From contig JAFLCG010000004.1 of the NCBI GenBank assembly GCA_017303635.1, positions 186,001 through 250,000 of the forward strand: a DNA stretch of 64,000 bases, given 5' to 3'. Each line of letters starts with the position of its first letter. Position 1 is the stretch's first letter. The stretch comes from Anaerolineae bacterium. Lineage in GTDB: Bacteria > Chloroflexota > Anaerolineae > Aggregatilineales > Phototrophicaceae. Below the pieces are notes generated by a model. The model did not search any database and was not told the origin of the DNA. It saw only the letters and a list, made by a program, of their open reading frames with translations. This document shows positions 9,301 through 16,721 of the stretch, one piece after another. Both the position numbers and the translations under genes were made by a program.

Positions 9301-9332
9301 GACAGCACTACAGAGGGTAAGAGACAGACATA

Positions 9333-9385
9333 CGGGCGGACGAGGCACGCCTCGTCCCTACAAAAACAGTATTTTGCGTAAGTCC
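9333..9385. repeat. Partial copy of repeat A with GC-rich palindrome
   Basis: A GGGCGGACGAGG...CCTCGTCCCTAC palindrome is followed by TTGCGTAAGTCC (9374-9385), the right end of element A. The left end GGACTTACGCAA is not found nearby, so this is a truncated or decayed copy. It directly abuts the 5' region of the next gene and supplies a misleading in-frame TTG. Confidence 0.55.
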
Positions 9386-9424
9386 TACGTCGATAACATT
9401 TCTGCACTGGAAAGTTCACCTCCG

Positions 9425-10543
9425 ATGTCCCTGCTCAAGCGCCTGCGCCCGTGGATGGTCGTCCTGATCCTGAGCCTGATCTACCTGGGCGCGGTGCTGA
9501 TGCGTGCCGGGGGCGACTGGCTGACATTCGTCACACTGGATGCCTGCTTCGCCACCTGCAGCGGCAACTGCCCAACGACCAACCCCGGTGGTTATGATGG
9601 GCAGTTCGCCTATTACATCGCCCGCGCCCCGGGCGGGGCGGCCCCCTGCCAGGATGTACCGGCCTATCGTTACCAGCGCATCCTGCTGCCCATCCTCGGT
9701 TGGGTACTCTCGGCTGGGAACGAGGCACTCATCCCGCTGGCGCTGATCGCCATCAACCTGACCGCACTGGTCGGGTCAGTGGCGGTGTTGGAACGGCTGC
9801 TGATGCAGATGAAAGTCAGCCGCTGGCACGCGCTGGTGTACGGGTTGTTCGTGGGCGTCTTCATGAGCGTCCGCCTGAGCACGACCGAACCACTGGCCTA
9901 TGGGCTGGTCATCGTCGCGATCTGGCTGGGGATGCAAGGACGTACCTGGCTGGAGCCGCTGGCCTGGCTGGCTGCCGGGCTCGCCAAGGAAACGGCGCTC
10001 ATCTTCCTGGGTGCAGCCGTGTTGCATCACCTATGGAAACGCGAGTGGAGCCGGGCGCTGCGGCTGGCGCTGCTGACTGGACTCCCATATGCCCTGTGGC
10101 AGGTGTTCCTGCGAGTTTGGCTGGGGTCATTCGGAGTCGGCTCCGGCGGGGCGGATAACACCCCCTTCGAGATCATCCCGTTCATGGGGCTGATCCGCGT
10201 GTGGACGGAGGGCGACTTCCGCCTCTTCCTGCTGATCGCCGCCTACACCGTGCCCGCAGTGATCCTGCCGGCGCTGTGGGGACTCTGGCACACGGGACGG
10301 GAGATTCTACGGGGGGAAGCGCACCCGTATGCGTTTTACCTGCTGGCGAACGCCGCCATCATGCTGGTCGTCCCGTTCTCCACGTACCGGGAGCCGCTGG
10401 GCATGATGCGTTTCATCGTCGGGCTGGTGCTGACGGTGCTGCTGTTCGGCGCGCTGCGCTTCCCAAGAGGCCGAGTGCTAATGACCACCTGGGTGTGGCT
10501 GGCGCTCAATGTTTATCTGCTGGCGGATTTCCAGGCAACCTGA
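9425..10543 (+). CDS. Multispanning membrane protein, possible glycosyltransferase-like
   Basis: The start is placed at the ATG of MSLLKRLRPWMVV; an upstream in-frame TTG lies inside a dispersed repeat and is rejected. The 372-residue protein has about nine or ten hydrophobic segments. Between TM1 and TM2 is a loop with four Cys and the motif GGYDGQFAYYIA. That YDGQFYY-like motif occurs in poorly characterised integral-membrane proteins related to GT-C-type mannosyltransferases and cell-surface glycopolymer proteins. No soluble domain is present. A role in transfer of lipid-linked sugars is possible but unproven. The gene is followed by the S1 protein gene, which has its own promoter. Confidence 0.6.
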   Translation: MSLLKRLRPWMVVLILSLIYLGAVLMRAGGDWLTFVTLDACFATCSGNCPTTNPGGYDGQFAYYIARAPGGAAPCQDVPAYRYQRILLPILGWVLSAGNEALIPLALIAINLTALVGSVAVLERLLMQMKVSRWHALVYGLFVGVFMSVRLSTTEPLAYGLVIVAIWLGMQGRTWLEPLAWLAAGLAKETALIFLGAAVLHHLWKREWSRALRLALLTGLPYALWQVFLRVWLGSFGVGSGGADNTPFEIIPFMGLIRVWTEGDFRLFLLIAAYTVPAVILPALWGLWHTGREILRGEAHPYAFYLLANAAIMLVVPFSTYREPLGMMRFIVGLVLTVLLFGALRFPRGRVLMTTWVWLALNVYLLADFQAT

Positions 10544-10630
10544 GCGCCCTTTACAGGGCATTCTGCGGACATCCTATTACCCACTTTCTGTTATTTTGCA
10601 GCGTTCCGGCTAGTTTCCCTTATTGTTCGT

Positions 10631-10659
10631 TTGATTCTTTATACTGGCCTCGCTATAAT
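10631..10659 (+). promoter_or_regulatory. Sigma70-type promoter of the S1 protein gene
   Basis: TTGATT (10631-10636), a 17-bp spacer and a perfect TATAAT (10654-10659) lie 48 bp before the ATG. Spacing and box sequences match the housekeeping sigma consensus, and this is the clearest promoter seen in the window. Confidence 0.7.
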
Positions 10660-10707
10660 CCTCCCCTGCTGCCCAAAATCAAAAAACCTGCGGGAGAGTC
10701 TGTTGTT

Positions 10708-12030
10708 ATGGAGATGAATATGACAGGGCCGACTGAACCCGAAGTGATTACTTCGGATCAAGCGGCTGCCGAATCCGCCCCGTCGCAAACGGCGTCCGCA
10801 CCGGGGATGGAACAGAACGGTGCGGTGAATACGCCTGCGTCGGATGTGCCGGAGGCGGCCTCTCCAGCAGCCACCGACACTCATGCTGATGAAGCGGCCC
10901 CGCTGGATGAAACCCATGCGGAAGAGGCCAATGCACCAGCCGAGGCCAACGGCCTCAAACGTGGCGATATCCTCAGCGGTACCGTCACCGAAACGTCACC
11001 GACCTCGGTCAAGGTGACACTGGAAAATGGCGCAGTTGGCATCATCCCTTCACGGGAGATGGAGCGACTGGGCCGTGATCTGCTGGAAATGCTGAGTGTC
11101 CCTGAAGCCGCCGTCCAGGTGTATGTGGTCAACCCACGTGACCAGAACGGCAATGTGATCCTTTCGCTCAACCGGGCGCTGGAAGAAATCGACTGGCGTA
11201 AGGCCGTCGAGCACCAGGGATCGCAGGCGGTGTACGAAACCGTCATCGCTGGCTACAACAAGGGCGGGCTGATCGTCCGCTTTGGGCGGGTACGCGGCTT
11301 CGTCCCGCAGAGCCAATTGGGGCCGGACCGCAAACGCGGCACGGATACCCAGACCCCGGAAGAACGCTGGGGCGGCATGGTCGGGCAACCGATCTCCGTC
11401 AAGGTGATGGAAGTCGACCGCCCGCGCAATCGCCTGATCCTCTCTGAGCGGATGGCGACCCGTGAAAACCGGGAGAACCGTAAAGAGGCGCTGATCAGCC
11501 AGTTGAAGGTCGGTGAAGTCCGTACCGGGCGGATCGTCAGCCTGGTGGACTTCGGCGCATTCGTCGATATTGGCGGCGCGGAAGGCCTGGTTCACCTGAC
11601 CGAGATTTCCTGGCAGCACGTCACCCATCCTAAAGACGCGCTCCAGATCGGGCAGGAAGTGAAGGTCGAAGTCATCAGCATCGACCAGAAGAACAAGCGC
11701 ATCGGCCTGAGCATGAAGCGGCAAGCGGCTGATCCCTGGGATACGGTGGCGACCGGCTTCAACATCGGGCAACTGGTGCAGGGGACGGTGACCAAGCTGA
11801 CCAAGTTCGGCGCGTTCGTCCGCCTGACCGACCTGCCAGAGATTGAAGGTCTCGTCCATATCTCTGAACTGAGCGACCAGCGCGTCACCCACCCACGGGA
11901 AGTGCTGGAAGAAGGCGAAGTGGTCACGCTGCGCGTGGTCAAGATGGATGTGAAAGACCGCCGCCTAGGCCTGAGCATGAAGCGGGTCAACAGCGCGGAG
12001 TACCTCGATCTGGATTGGGGTACGGCGTAG
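10708..12030 (+). CDS. rpsA: S1-domain RNA-binding protein (ribosomal protein S1 homologue)
   Basis: The 440-residue protein starts at an ATG with GGGAGA 10 bp upstream; the frame is open further upstream but not coding. Residues about 1-83 are acidic, Ala/Pro/Glu-rich and probably disordered. Four S1 OB-fold repeats follow: LKRGDILSGTVTETSPTSV, then one with GGLIVRFGRVRGFVPQSQLG, one with VGEVRTGRIVSLVDFGAFVDI, and one with GTVTKLTKFGAFVRLTD. The last two are canonical and end with KRIGLSMKR and RRLGLSMKR. Four-domain S1 proteins are usual in Gram-positive and Chloroflexota genomes, compared with six in E. coli. It likely binds mRNA on the 30S subunit and supports initiation. It is flanked by its own promoter and terminator. 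Confidence 0.85.
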   Translation: MEMNMTGPTEPEVITSDQAAAESAPSQTASAPGMEQNGAVNTPASDVPEAASPAATDTHADEAAPLDETHAEEANAPAEANGLKRGDILSGTVTETSPTSVKVTLENGAVGIIPSREMERLGRDLLEMLSVPEAAVQVYVVNPRDQNGNVILSLNRALEEIDWRKAVEHQGSQAVYETVIAGYNKGGLIVRFGRVRGFVPQSQLGPDRKRGTDTQTPEERWGGMVGQPISVKVMEVDRPRNRLILSERMATRENRENRKEALISQLKVGEVRTGRIVSLVDFGAFVDIGGAEGLVHLTEISWQHVTHPKDALQIGQEVKVEVISIDQKNKRIGLSMKRQAADPWDTVATGFNIGQLVQGTVTKLTKFGAFVRLTDLPEIEGLVHISELSDQRVTHPREVLEEGEVVTLRVVKMDVKDRRLGLSMKRVNSAEYLDLDWGTA

Positions 12031-12057
12031 CGGTTGGTCGCAGTTTCAAGAAACCAG

Positions 12058-12084
12058 AGGGCGTTCCAATCGGACGCCCTTTTT
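12058..12084 (+). terminator. Rho-independent terminator of the S1 gene
   Basis: The stem GGGCGT/ACGCCC has a nine-base loop and is followed by TTTTT, starting 28 bp after the stop codon. Confidence 0.75.
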
Positions 12085-12814
12085 GATTCGCGTGTGACTC
12101 CATTTGCGGCGGCGGCGGCGGCGGCGATGGAACCTTCCCTAAAGGGAGTCCAGCGTGTCGCCAGCCCTTGCAGGGCATTGACTACGCTGACTTTCACGCT
12201 TGATGAGATCGTAGTAGGTCGCCAAACGTCAATGTGGGGGTTACAGCGGGTGGATATACGGGCGAGGACGCCCTAATCCACCCCTACATTCACGGTTGGC
12301 AAGATCGTAGTATCGCGCCAATCATCATTGTGGGGGTAGAGGCCTCACCCCCCGCCCCCTCTCCGTTCACGCCCCTTACGCCTCTGAAGGGCTGAGACGA
12401 TGCGAGATTCAGGGCGTGGGAGAGGGGGAGTCCGGAGTCTATACGGCACATTATAGAATCTGCACCACCCCTACATTCACGGTTGGCAAGATCGTAGCAC
12501 ACTGATGCGGGCAAAACGGATCAAATGTTCCGATTTTGTTCCGATTTTTGGGTTGGGGGTAGCACCACAGTAAAACGCGGAAGCGTGTGACCCCCTCCTA
12601 ACCTCCCCCGAATTCGGGGGAGGAAACCGGATGAGGCCCTTTGAGAGCCGTTGTGGATAGATTTTAGGGCGGGCGCACAGCCGTGCGCCCCTACAAGAAT
12701 CGGTTCCACGGTTTAGTGTAGTCTTACCTGGGTTGAGTGAGGTTTGACTTTTCAGAATGACGTTCCTGATTACACTATTGGATAGCACATACACCATTTC
12801 AGGAGGTCTGTTTT
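12085..12814. repeat. Repeat-rich spacer without a credible gene
   Basis: This 730-bp stretch is a mosaic of repeats. It holds seven GCG triplets (12106-12126) and an exact 33-bp direct repeat (12278-12310 and 12465-12497, ending in GGCAAGATCGTAG). It also has an imperfect match to GATCGTAGTA...TGTGGGGG at two places, a degenerate copy of the GGAACATATGTTCC-type palindrome near 12519-12550, a CCTCCCCCGAATTCGGGGGAGG palindrome near 12600, and a GGGCGCACAGCCGTGCGCCCCTAC-type repeat at 12667-12694. Short reading frames here translate into repeat-derived peptides and are not genes. Promoter elements for the downstream membrane protein are not obvious. Confidence 0.6.
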
Positions 12815-13750
12815 ATGAAAAAGTACCAGCCGAGCGGGCAGGTCTCGTTCGGGGCCCTTATCCTCATGCTGCTGGCGGCGATCATCGGCGGGGCGATCGC
12901 CGGGATTGCGCTGTGGGCCGTCGAAACTTATGTGCAGATTTATCTGGTCGTGGCCTTCCCGATCATCGGGGCGTTCCTGGTCGGCGGTTTGTTGACGCTG
13001 ATTGTACGGGCAATGAAGGTGCAGAATATTCCGTCGATCATCCTGGCGGGCATTGTGGGCGGGTTGGTGCTGTACGGGACATACCACTTCGCCACGTATT
13101 TCGTCACCTATCGCGGCGTGATCCGGGATGCCATCCAGGACCAAGGCGACACGGTCACGGATGCCGAACTGGATGAACTGCTGAACGAATTCCTGAGCGA
13201 AGAATATGGGCAGACGGGATTCGTCGGGTATCTGTTCGACAGCGCGGCGACCGGAATCACGATCAACCGCGCCACCAGCTCCTCGAGCAGCGGGGGGATT
13301 GAACTGACCGGCGCGGGTTGGTGGATTTTCTCGGCGGTTGAGCTGGTGCTGGCTATCGGGGTGGCTGCCGGAACGCCGATACGGGCTGCCAGCCATCCGA
13401 TTGACGCCAAGACCGGGCAACCTTATCCATCGCCCAGCCTGATCGCGTTCGCGGATGCCAAGAAGCCCGGCCCGCTGCTAAAGACGATCAAGGATGGGGA
13501 CTGGCGGCAGATCGGCGCTACATTCCACACCGATCAGGCGCAACCGTATCCCCGGATGGAGATGCTGGTCGCCCGGACGCAGGACCCGAACGCGGATCTG
13601 TATGTGGAATTCCATCATGTGTTGAAGACAGGGCTGGGTCAGCGGCGGGGACAGACCAGCAGCATTCAGCGTGGGATGATCTCGAAGAACGATTTTGATC
13701 TGTTCCAGCAGGCGCTCCAGCAGCCAAAGGTGAACAATCTGATACGGTGA
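12815..13750 (+). CDS. Membrane protein of unknown function
   Basis: The 311-residue protein starts at an ATG preceded by AGGAGG. It has three N-terminal transmembrane helices (about residues 12-36, 41-65 and 73-97). An acidic extracytoplasmic loop of about 70 residues follows (DAELDELLNEFLSEEYG, then a serine-rich stretch). A fourth helix at about 172-195 leads to a C-terminal cytoplasmic domain of about 110 residues (HPIDAKTGQPYPSPSLIAF to the end). I do not recognise the family. A very stable hairpin follows the stop codon, so it is probably monocistronic. Confidence 0.6.
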   Translation: MKKYQPSGQVSFGALILMLLAAIIGGAIAGIALWAVETYVQIYLVVAFPIIGAFLVGGLLTLIVRAMKVQNIPSIILAGIVGGLVLYGTYHFATYFVTYRGVIRDAIQDQGDTVTDAELDELLNEFLSEEYGQTGFVGYLFDSAATGITINRATSSSSSGGIELTGAGWWIFSAVELVLAIGVAAGTPIRAASHPIDAKTGQPYPSPSLIAFADAKKPGPLLKTIKDGDWRQIGATFHTDQAQPYPRMEMLVARTQDPNADLYVEFHHVLKTGLGQRRGQTSSIQRGMISKNDFDLFQQALQQPKVNNLIR

Positions 13751-13763
13751 CGGTCGGCAGTCC

Positions 13764-13793
13764 ATAGGGACGCCAAGAATGGCGTCCCTATGG
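13764..13793 (+). terminator. Strong hairpin after the membrane protein gene
   Basis: CATAGGGACGCCA and its exact complement TGGCGTCCCTATG flank a four-base loop, starting 14 bp after the stop. There is no T-run. The arms contain the GGGACGCC...GGCGTCCCTA core of the dispersed hairpin family, so a repeat may be doing terminator duty. Confidence 0.5.
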
Positions 13794-13835
13794 GTGGGCT
13801 AACGTCACGTCAGGGCGGGCGGGTGACAATGCCAT

Positions 13836-14135
13836 GAGTGGGCGGATGGATATACGCCCTGGCGGGCTAATCCGCCCCTACACAGCATACCCATCTATCC
13901 AGCGTAGGGGCGGAAAGCAAACAGGTGGCGGACGCCATGAATGGCGTCCCTACGGGTGGGTGGCAGGTTGCAAGTAGTAGGCGACGAGTGGGCGGATATA
14001 AATCCGCCCCTACACAGCATACCCATTTATCGAGCGTAGGGGCGGCGGAAAGCAAACAGGTGGCGGACGCCATGAATGGCGTCCCTACAGGTGGGTGTGA
14101 GGCAGTGGGTAGGCGGATATAAATCCGCCCCGACG
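13836..14135. repeat. Tandem array of hairpin repeats, two and a half units
   Basis: Unit 1 (13836-13985) and unit 2 (13986-14102) both run GAGTGGGCGGAT ... CCGCCCCTACACAGCATAC ... GCGTAGGGGCGG ... GGACGCCATGAATGGCGTCC. A third, partial unit begins at about 14103. Each unit contains two self-complementary hairpins (GGGCGGATATAAATCCGCCC and GGACGCCATGAATGGCGTCC). The array fills the spacer between two convergent genes and could act as a transcription barrier in both directions. No coding potential is seen. Confidence 0.7.
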
Positions 14136-14155
14136 CACAACCCCCGAAAGAGCGT

Positions 14156-15049
14156 TTAGGGTTTCTTTTTGGGAGGCAGCGGGGGAACCGGAGCCTGCCG
14201 GGGCGGGTTGTAGTAAATGCGACCGCTATCCCCGGGTACGGTCGGCGGTTCTGGTGGCATGGGAGCGCCCGTACTGCCCATGGGTTGGGTTGGGCCGAGG
14301 CTCTGGGTTGCGCCACCGAGAGGGTGCTGCGGTCCGCTGCCATCCAGATATTTCTGGACCGGGCCGGGCAGCGTGGTGGGCTGCGGCGGCATCGGAATGC
14401 TGGGCTGCGGACGATAACGCTGGCTATCCTCAAAGGTATTGTTATCGAACTCGGTCAGCCAAAGCTGCTCGATGGGCTGCTTGAGCATAAACTTGATGGC
14501 GGCAGCGCCTTCATTGCGCAGGGCAACCTGGGTGCCACGCGGAAGGCCGCTGACCACCAGTTGATCGAGCACCTCTTCCATGACGCCGACCAACTCCATA
14601 TGGGAGATTTCCGGTTCCAGGCGGGCTTTGACCACGTAGGGATAGACCAGGCCCGCCATCTGCTGAATGATGGGCGTGGCGGCCCCTTGCAGGTAGATGA
14701 CCAGCGGCCAGCCTTCATCGGTATAGTGGGCGTCGAGGAAACCGTAGTTGGGGAACAAGGTTTGCGCCAGCAGGTAATAGAGCCGACCAAAGCCATTGAC
14801 CCACTGATGAATGTTGTTCTCGACGGTTTCGGCAATGCTTTGCAATGAATAATTATGACCGCCCACAATCACCAGAATATTAAAATCGGCCAGGCGGCGC
14901 GCCAACCAGGCAGAGCGAGTCTCGATGGGCAGGCGCTGATCCCACTGGCGGAGGATCTGCGGGGCATATTGGGCGGCGATTTGAATGAGGATTTTTTCGA
15001 TGCGACCGTCTTGCGCGCGGAGATGGTCCTTATCAGCTTCTCGGGGCAT
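14156..15049 (-). CDS. Hypothetical protein with proline-rich tail
   Basis: The 297-residue protein has no signal peptide or membrane helix. Residues about 1-195 look like a soluble helical and beta domain (LIQIAAQYAPQILRQWD, LADFNILVIVGGHNYS, GWPLVIYLQGAATPIIQQM). The final 90 residues are Pro/Gly-rich (PMPPQPTTLPGPVQ, APVPPLPPKKKP) and end in a lysine cluster. Such tails are often unstructured interaction arms. I do not recognise a family. It is divergently oriented from the phosphoesterase gene, with 239 bp between the two starts. Confidence 0.55.
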   Translation of the reverse strand: MPREADKDHLRAQDGRIEKILIQIAAQYAPQILRQWDQRLPIETRSAWLARRLADFNILVIVGGHNYSLQSIAETVENNIHQWVNGFGRLYYLLAQTLFPNYGFLDAHYTDEGWPLVIYLQGAATPIIQQMAGLVYPYVVKARLEPEISHMELVGVMEEVLDQLVVSGLPRGTQVALRNEGAAAIKFMLKQPIEQLWLTEFDNNTFEDSQRYRPQPSIPMPPQPTTLPGPVQKYLDGSGPQHPLGGATQSLGPTQPMGSTGAPMPPEPPTVPGDSGRIYYNPPRQAPVPPLPPKKKP

Positions 15050-15288
15050 TATTAAAGCTTCCAGTTCAACGAATGTAACGAGTATGACTCAACAAGCTTG
15101 CGTTTAACATACAATGAATGCGGATTTATCTTGATTATATGCAGGAATTTACGCGCTGAGGGCAGGCAACGTTCAAGCGCCAGCGACAAATCGATGAGGA
15201 TGTTGCAAGAGATTAACTCGCTTGCCGGATGAACCCATGTTATGATTTGATGGATTGTAAAGAAACTGTTTACGTACCAGGCAAGTGT

Positions 15289-16020
15289 ATGCGTATTCTC
15301 ATCATCTCCGATATTCATGCGAACCTGACCGCTTTTGAAACTGTTATGAATGACGCCAAGGGTCAGTGGGAGTACGTCTGGTGCCTGGGGGACATCGTTG
15401 GCTATGGGCCGGACCCCAACGAATGTGTCGAACTGCTCCGCACGCTGCCGCATCTGTGCCTGGCAGGCAACCATGACTGGGCGGCACTGGGTCGGTTGGA
15501 CATCCGCACATTTAACCCGGATGCCCGCAAAGCGGTCAATTGGACGCGGGATACTCTGAGTGCGGATAACATCGCCTATCTGGACGCGCTGCCAACGACT
15601 TTTGTGATCGGCAATTACACGCTGGCACACGGCAGCCCGCGCGAGCCGGTCTGGGAATACATTCTGGAACCGCTGATCGCGGCCTTGAACTTCCCCCATT
15701 TTGAAACACCCTACTGCCTGGTGGGGCATACACACCAGCCAGTGATCTACGAACAAGTTAACACGGATGGCGAAACCGCGGCTATCGCCCCGGCCTACGG
15801 TCAGGTGCGGCAGCTCAACGGTCGCCGTCAGATCATCAACCCCGGCAGTGTGGGGCAACCCCGCGACGCCAACCCGGACGCGGCTTACGCGATTCTGGAT
15901 GTGGAAACCAACACCTGGGAACATCGGCGCATCCCGTATGATGTGCAGAGCGTCCAAAAACGGATGCGAGCCGCCGGGATGCCGGATCGGTTGGTGACCC
16001 GGTTGGAGCATGGCTGGTAA
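15289..16020 (+). CDS. Calcineurin-like metallophosphoesterase
   Basis: The 243-residue protein has all metal-binding motifs of the family in order: SDIHAN (DxH) at residues 7-12, GDIVGYGPDPNEC, GNHDWA, AHGSP and GHTHQP. It resembles the MJ0936/YfcE group, which hydrolyses phosphodiesters with two divalent metal ions. The chosen ATG opens directly with RILIISDIH, as in the family; an upstream start would add a non-conserved leader. The next gene, a DtxR-type regulator, begins 2 bp after its stop, so the two are surely cotranscribed. The substrate is unknown. Confidence 0.85.
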   Translation: MRILIISDIHANLTAFETVMNDAKGQWEYVWCLGDIVGYGPDPNECVELLRTLPHLCLAGNHDWAALGRLDIRTFNPDARKAVNWTRDTLSADNIAYLDALPTTFVIGNYTLAHGSPREPVWEYILEPLIAALNFPHFETPYCLVGHTHQPVIYEQVNTDGETAAIAPAYGQVRQLNGRRQIINPGSVGQPRDANPDAAYAILDVETNTWEHRRIPYDVQSVQKRMRAAGMPDRLVTRLEHGW

Positions 16021-16022
16021 CG

Positions 16023-16721
16023 ATGGTCGACGAGGAAAAATCGACTGCGGCTGACCTGAGCGTCACGATGAACCGTTACCTGACGCAGGTTTATCGACTC
16101 GCCAGTCAACACCCCGATAACCCGTACATCAGTACATCCGCACTGGCCGAGGTGCTGGATGTGAGCGCGCCCGCGGTCAACCGAATGGTCAGCCGCCTGC
16201 GAGACAGCGGCCTGCTGGAACACGAACCGTATCACGGTATTCGGCTAACCCCGAACGGTCAGCGGGAGGCGCTGAAAGACCTGCGCCGACACCGGATCGC
16301 AGAGGTGTTTCTGGTTCAGGTGATGGGATTCGGCTGGCATCAAGTCCATGAGGAAGCCACGCGGATGGCTCAGGGCATGAGCGCGGCCATCACCGAGCGC
16401 ATGAACCAGATGAGCGGCTTCCCTACCCACTGCCCGCATGGCGAAGTGATCCCGAATGAAGACGGTGAACTGCCCGCGCTGGATGACCTGATTCTGGCTG
16501 AGGCGGATATGAATACGGAGCTGGTGGTGACCCGCGTCCGTACGCGCGAATCAGATCGGCTGGAGTATCTGTCGGCGCTGGGGCTGCTGCCGGGGACGCC
16601 GGTGATCGTCCTGCACAAAGCCCCGTTCAACGGGCCCGTACAGCTACGAGTCGGCAGGGAATACCGGATTATCGGTCACAACCTGGCCGAGCTTATCCGG
16701 GTGAAGCCGGGGTCGGCGTAG
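16023..16721 (+). CDS. DtxR/MntR-family metal-dependent transcriptional regulator
   Basis: The 232-residue protein has a winged helix at about residues 15-75 (ISTSALAEVLDVSAPAVNRMV is the recognition region). A metal-binding dimerisation domain follows (RRHRIAEVFLVQVMGF, HQVHEEATRMA, CPHGEVIP). A C-terminal FeoA/SH3-like domain starts near residue 155 (LVVTRVRTRESDRLEYL ... GREYRIIGHNLAELI). This is the three-domain architecture of DtxR/IdeR rather than short MntR. It should repress metal-uptake genes when Fe(II) or Mn(II) is bound. The metal-ABC ATPase at 49.3 kb is a possible but distant target. Its 3' end overlaps the oppositely oriented kinase gene by 29 bp. Confidence 0.88.
   Translation: MVDEEKSTAADLSVTMNRYLTQVYRLASQHPDNPYISTSALAEVLDVSAPAVNRMVSRLRDSGLLEHEPYHGIRLTPNGQREALKDLRRHRIAEVFLVQVMGFGWHQVHEEATRMAQGMSAAITERMNQMSGFPTHCPHGEVIPNEDGELPALDDLILAEADMNTELVVTRVRTRESDRLEYLSALGLLPGTPVIVLHKAPFNGPVQLRVGREYRIIGHNLAELIRVKPGSA

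Noticed and set aside
9374..9424. TTG start that would add 17 residues to the membrane protein
   Set aside because: It lies inside the right end of repeat A; the ATG at 9425 is directly followed by a normal membrane-protein N-terminus.
10201..10707. Upstream extension of the S1 protein frame
   Set aside because: It overlaps the preceding membrane protein gene in another frame, and a clear promoter and ribosome-binding site precede the ATG at 10708.
12477..12797. Short leftward reading frames in the repeat-rich spacer
   Set aside because: Their translations come from dispersed palindromes (for example VGAHGCAP-type peptides) and show no real protein pattern.
13836..14135. CRISPR array
   Set aside because: There are only two and a half long units with nested hairpins, no short direct repeats with unique spacers, and no cas genes.
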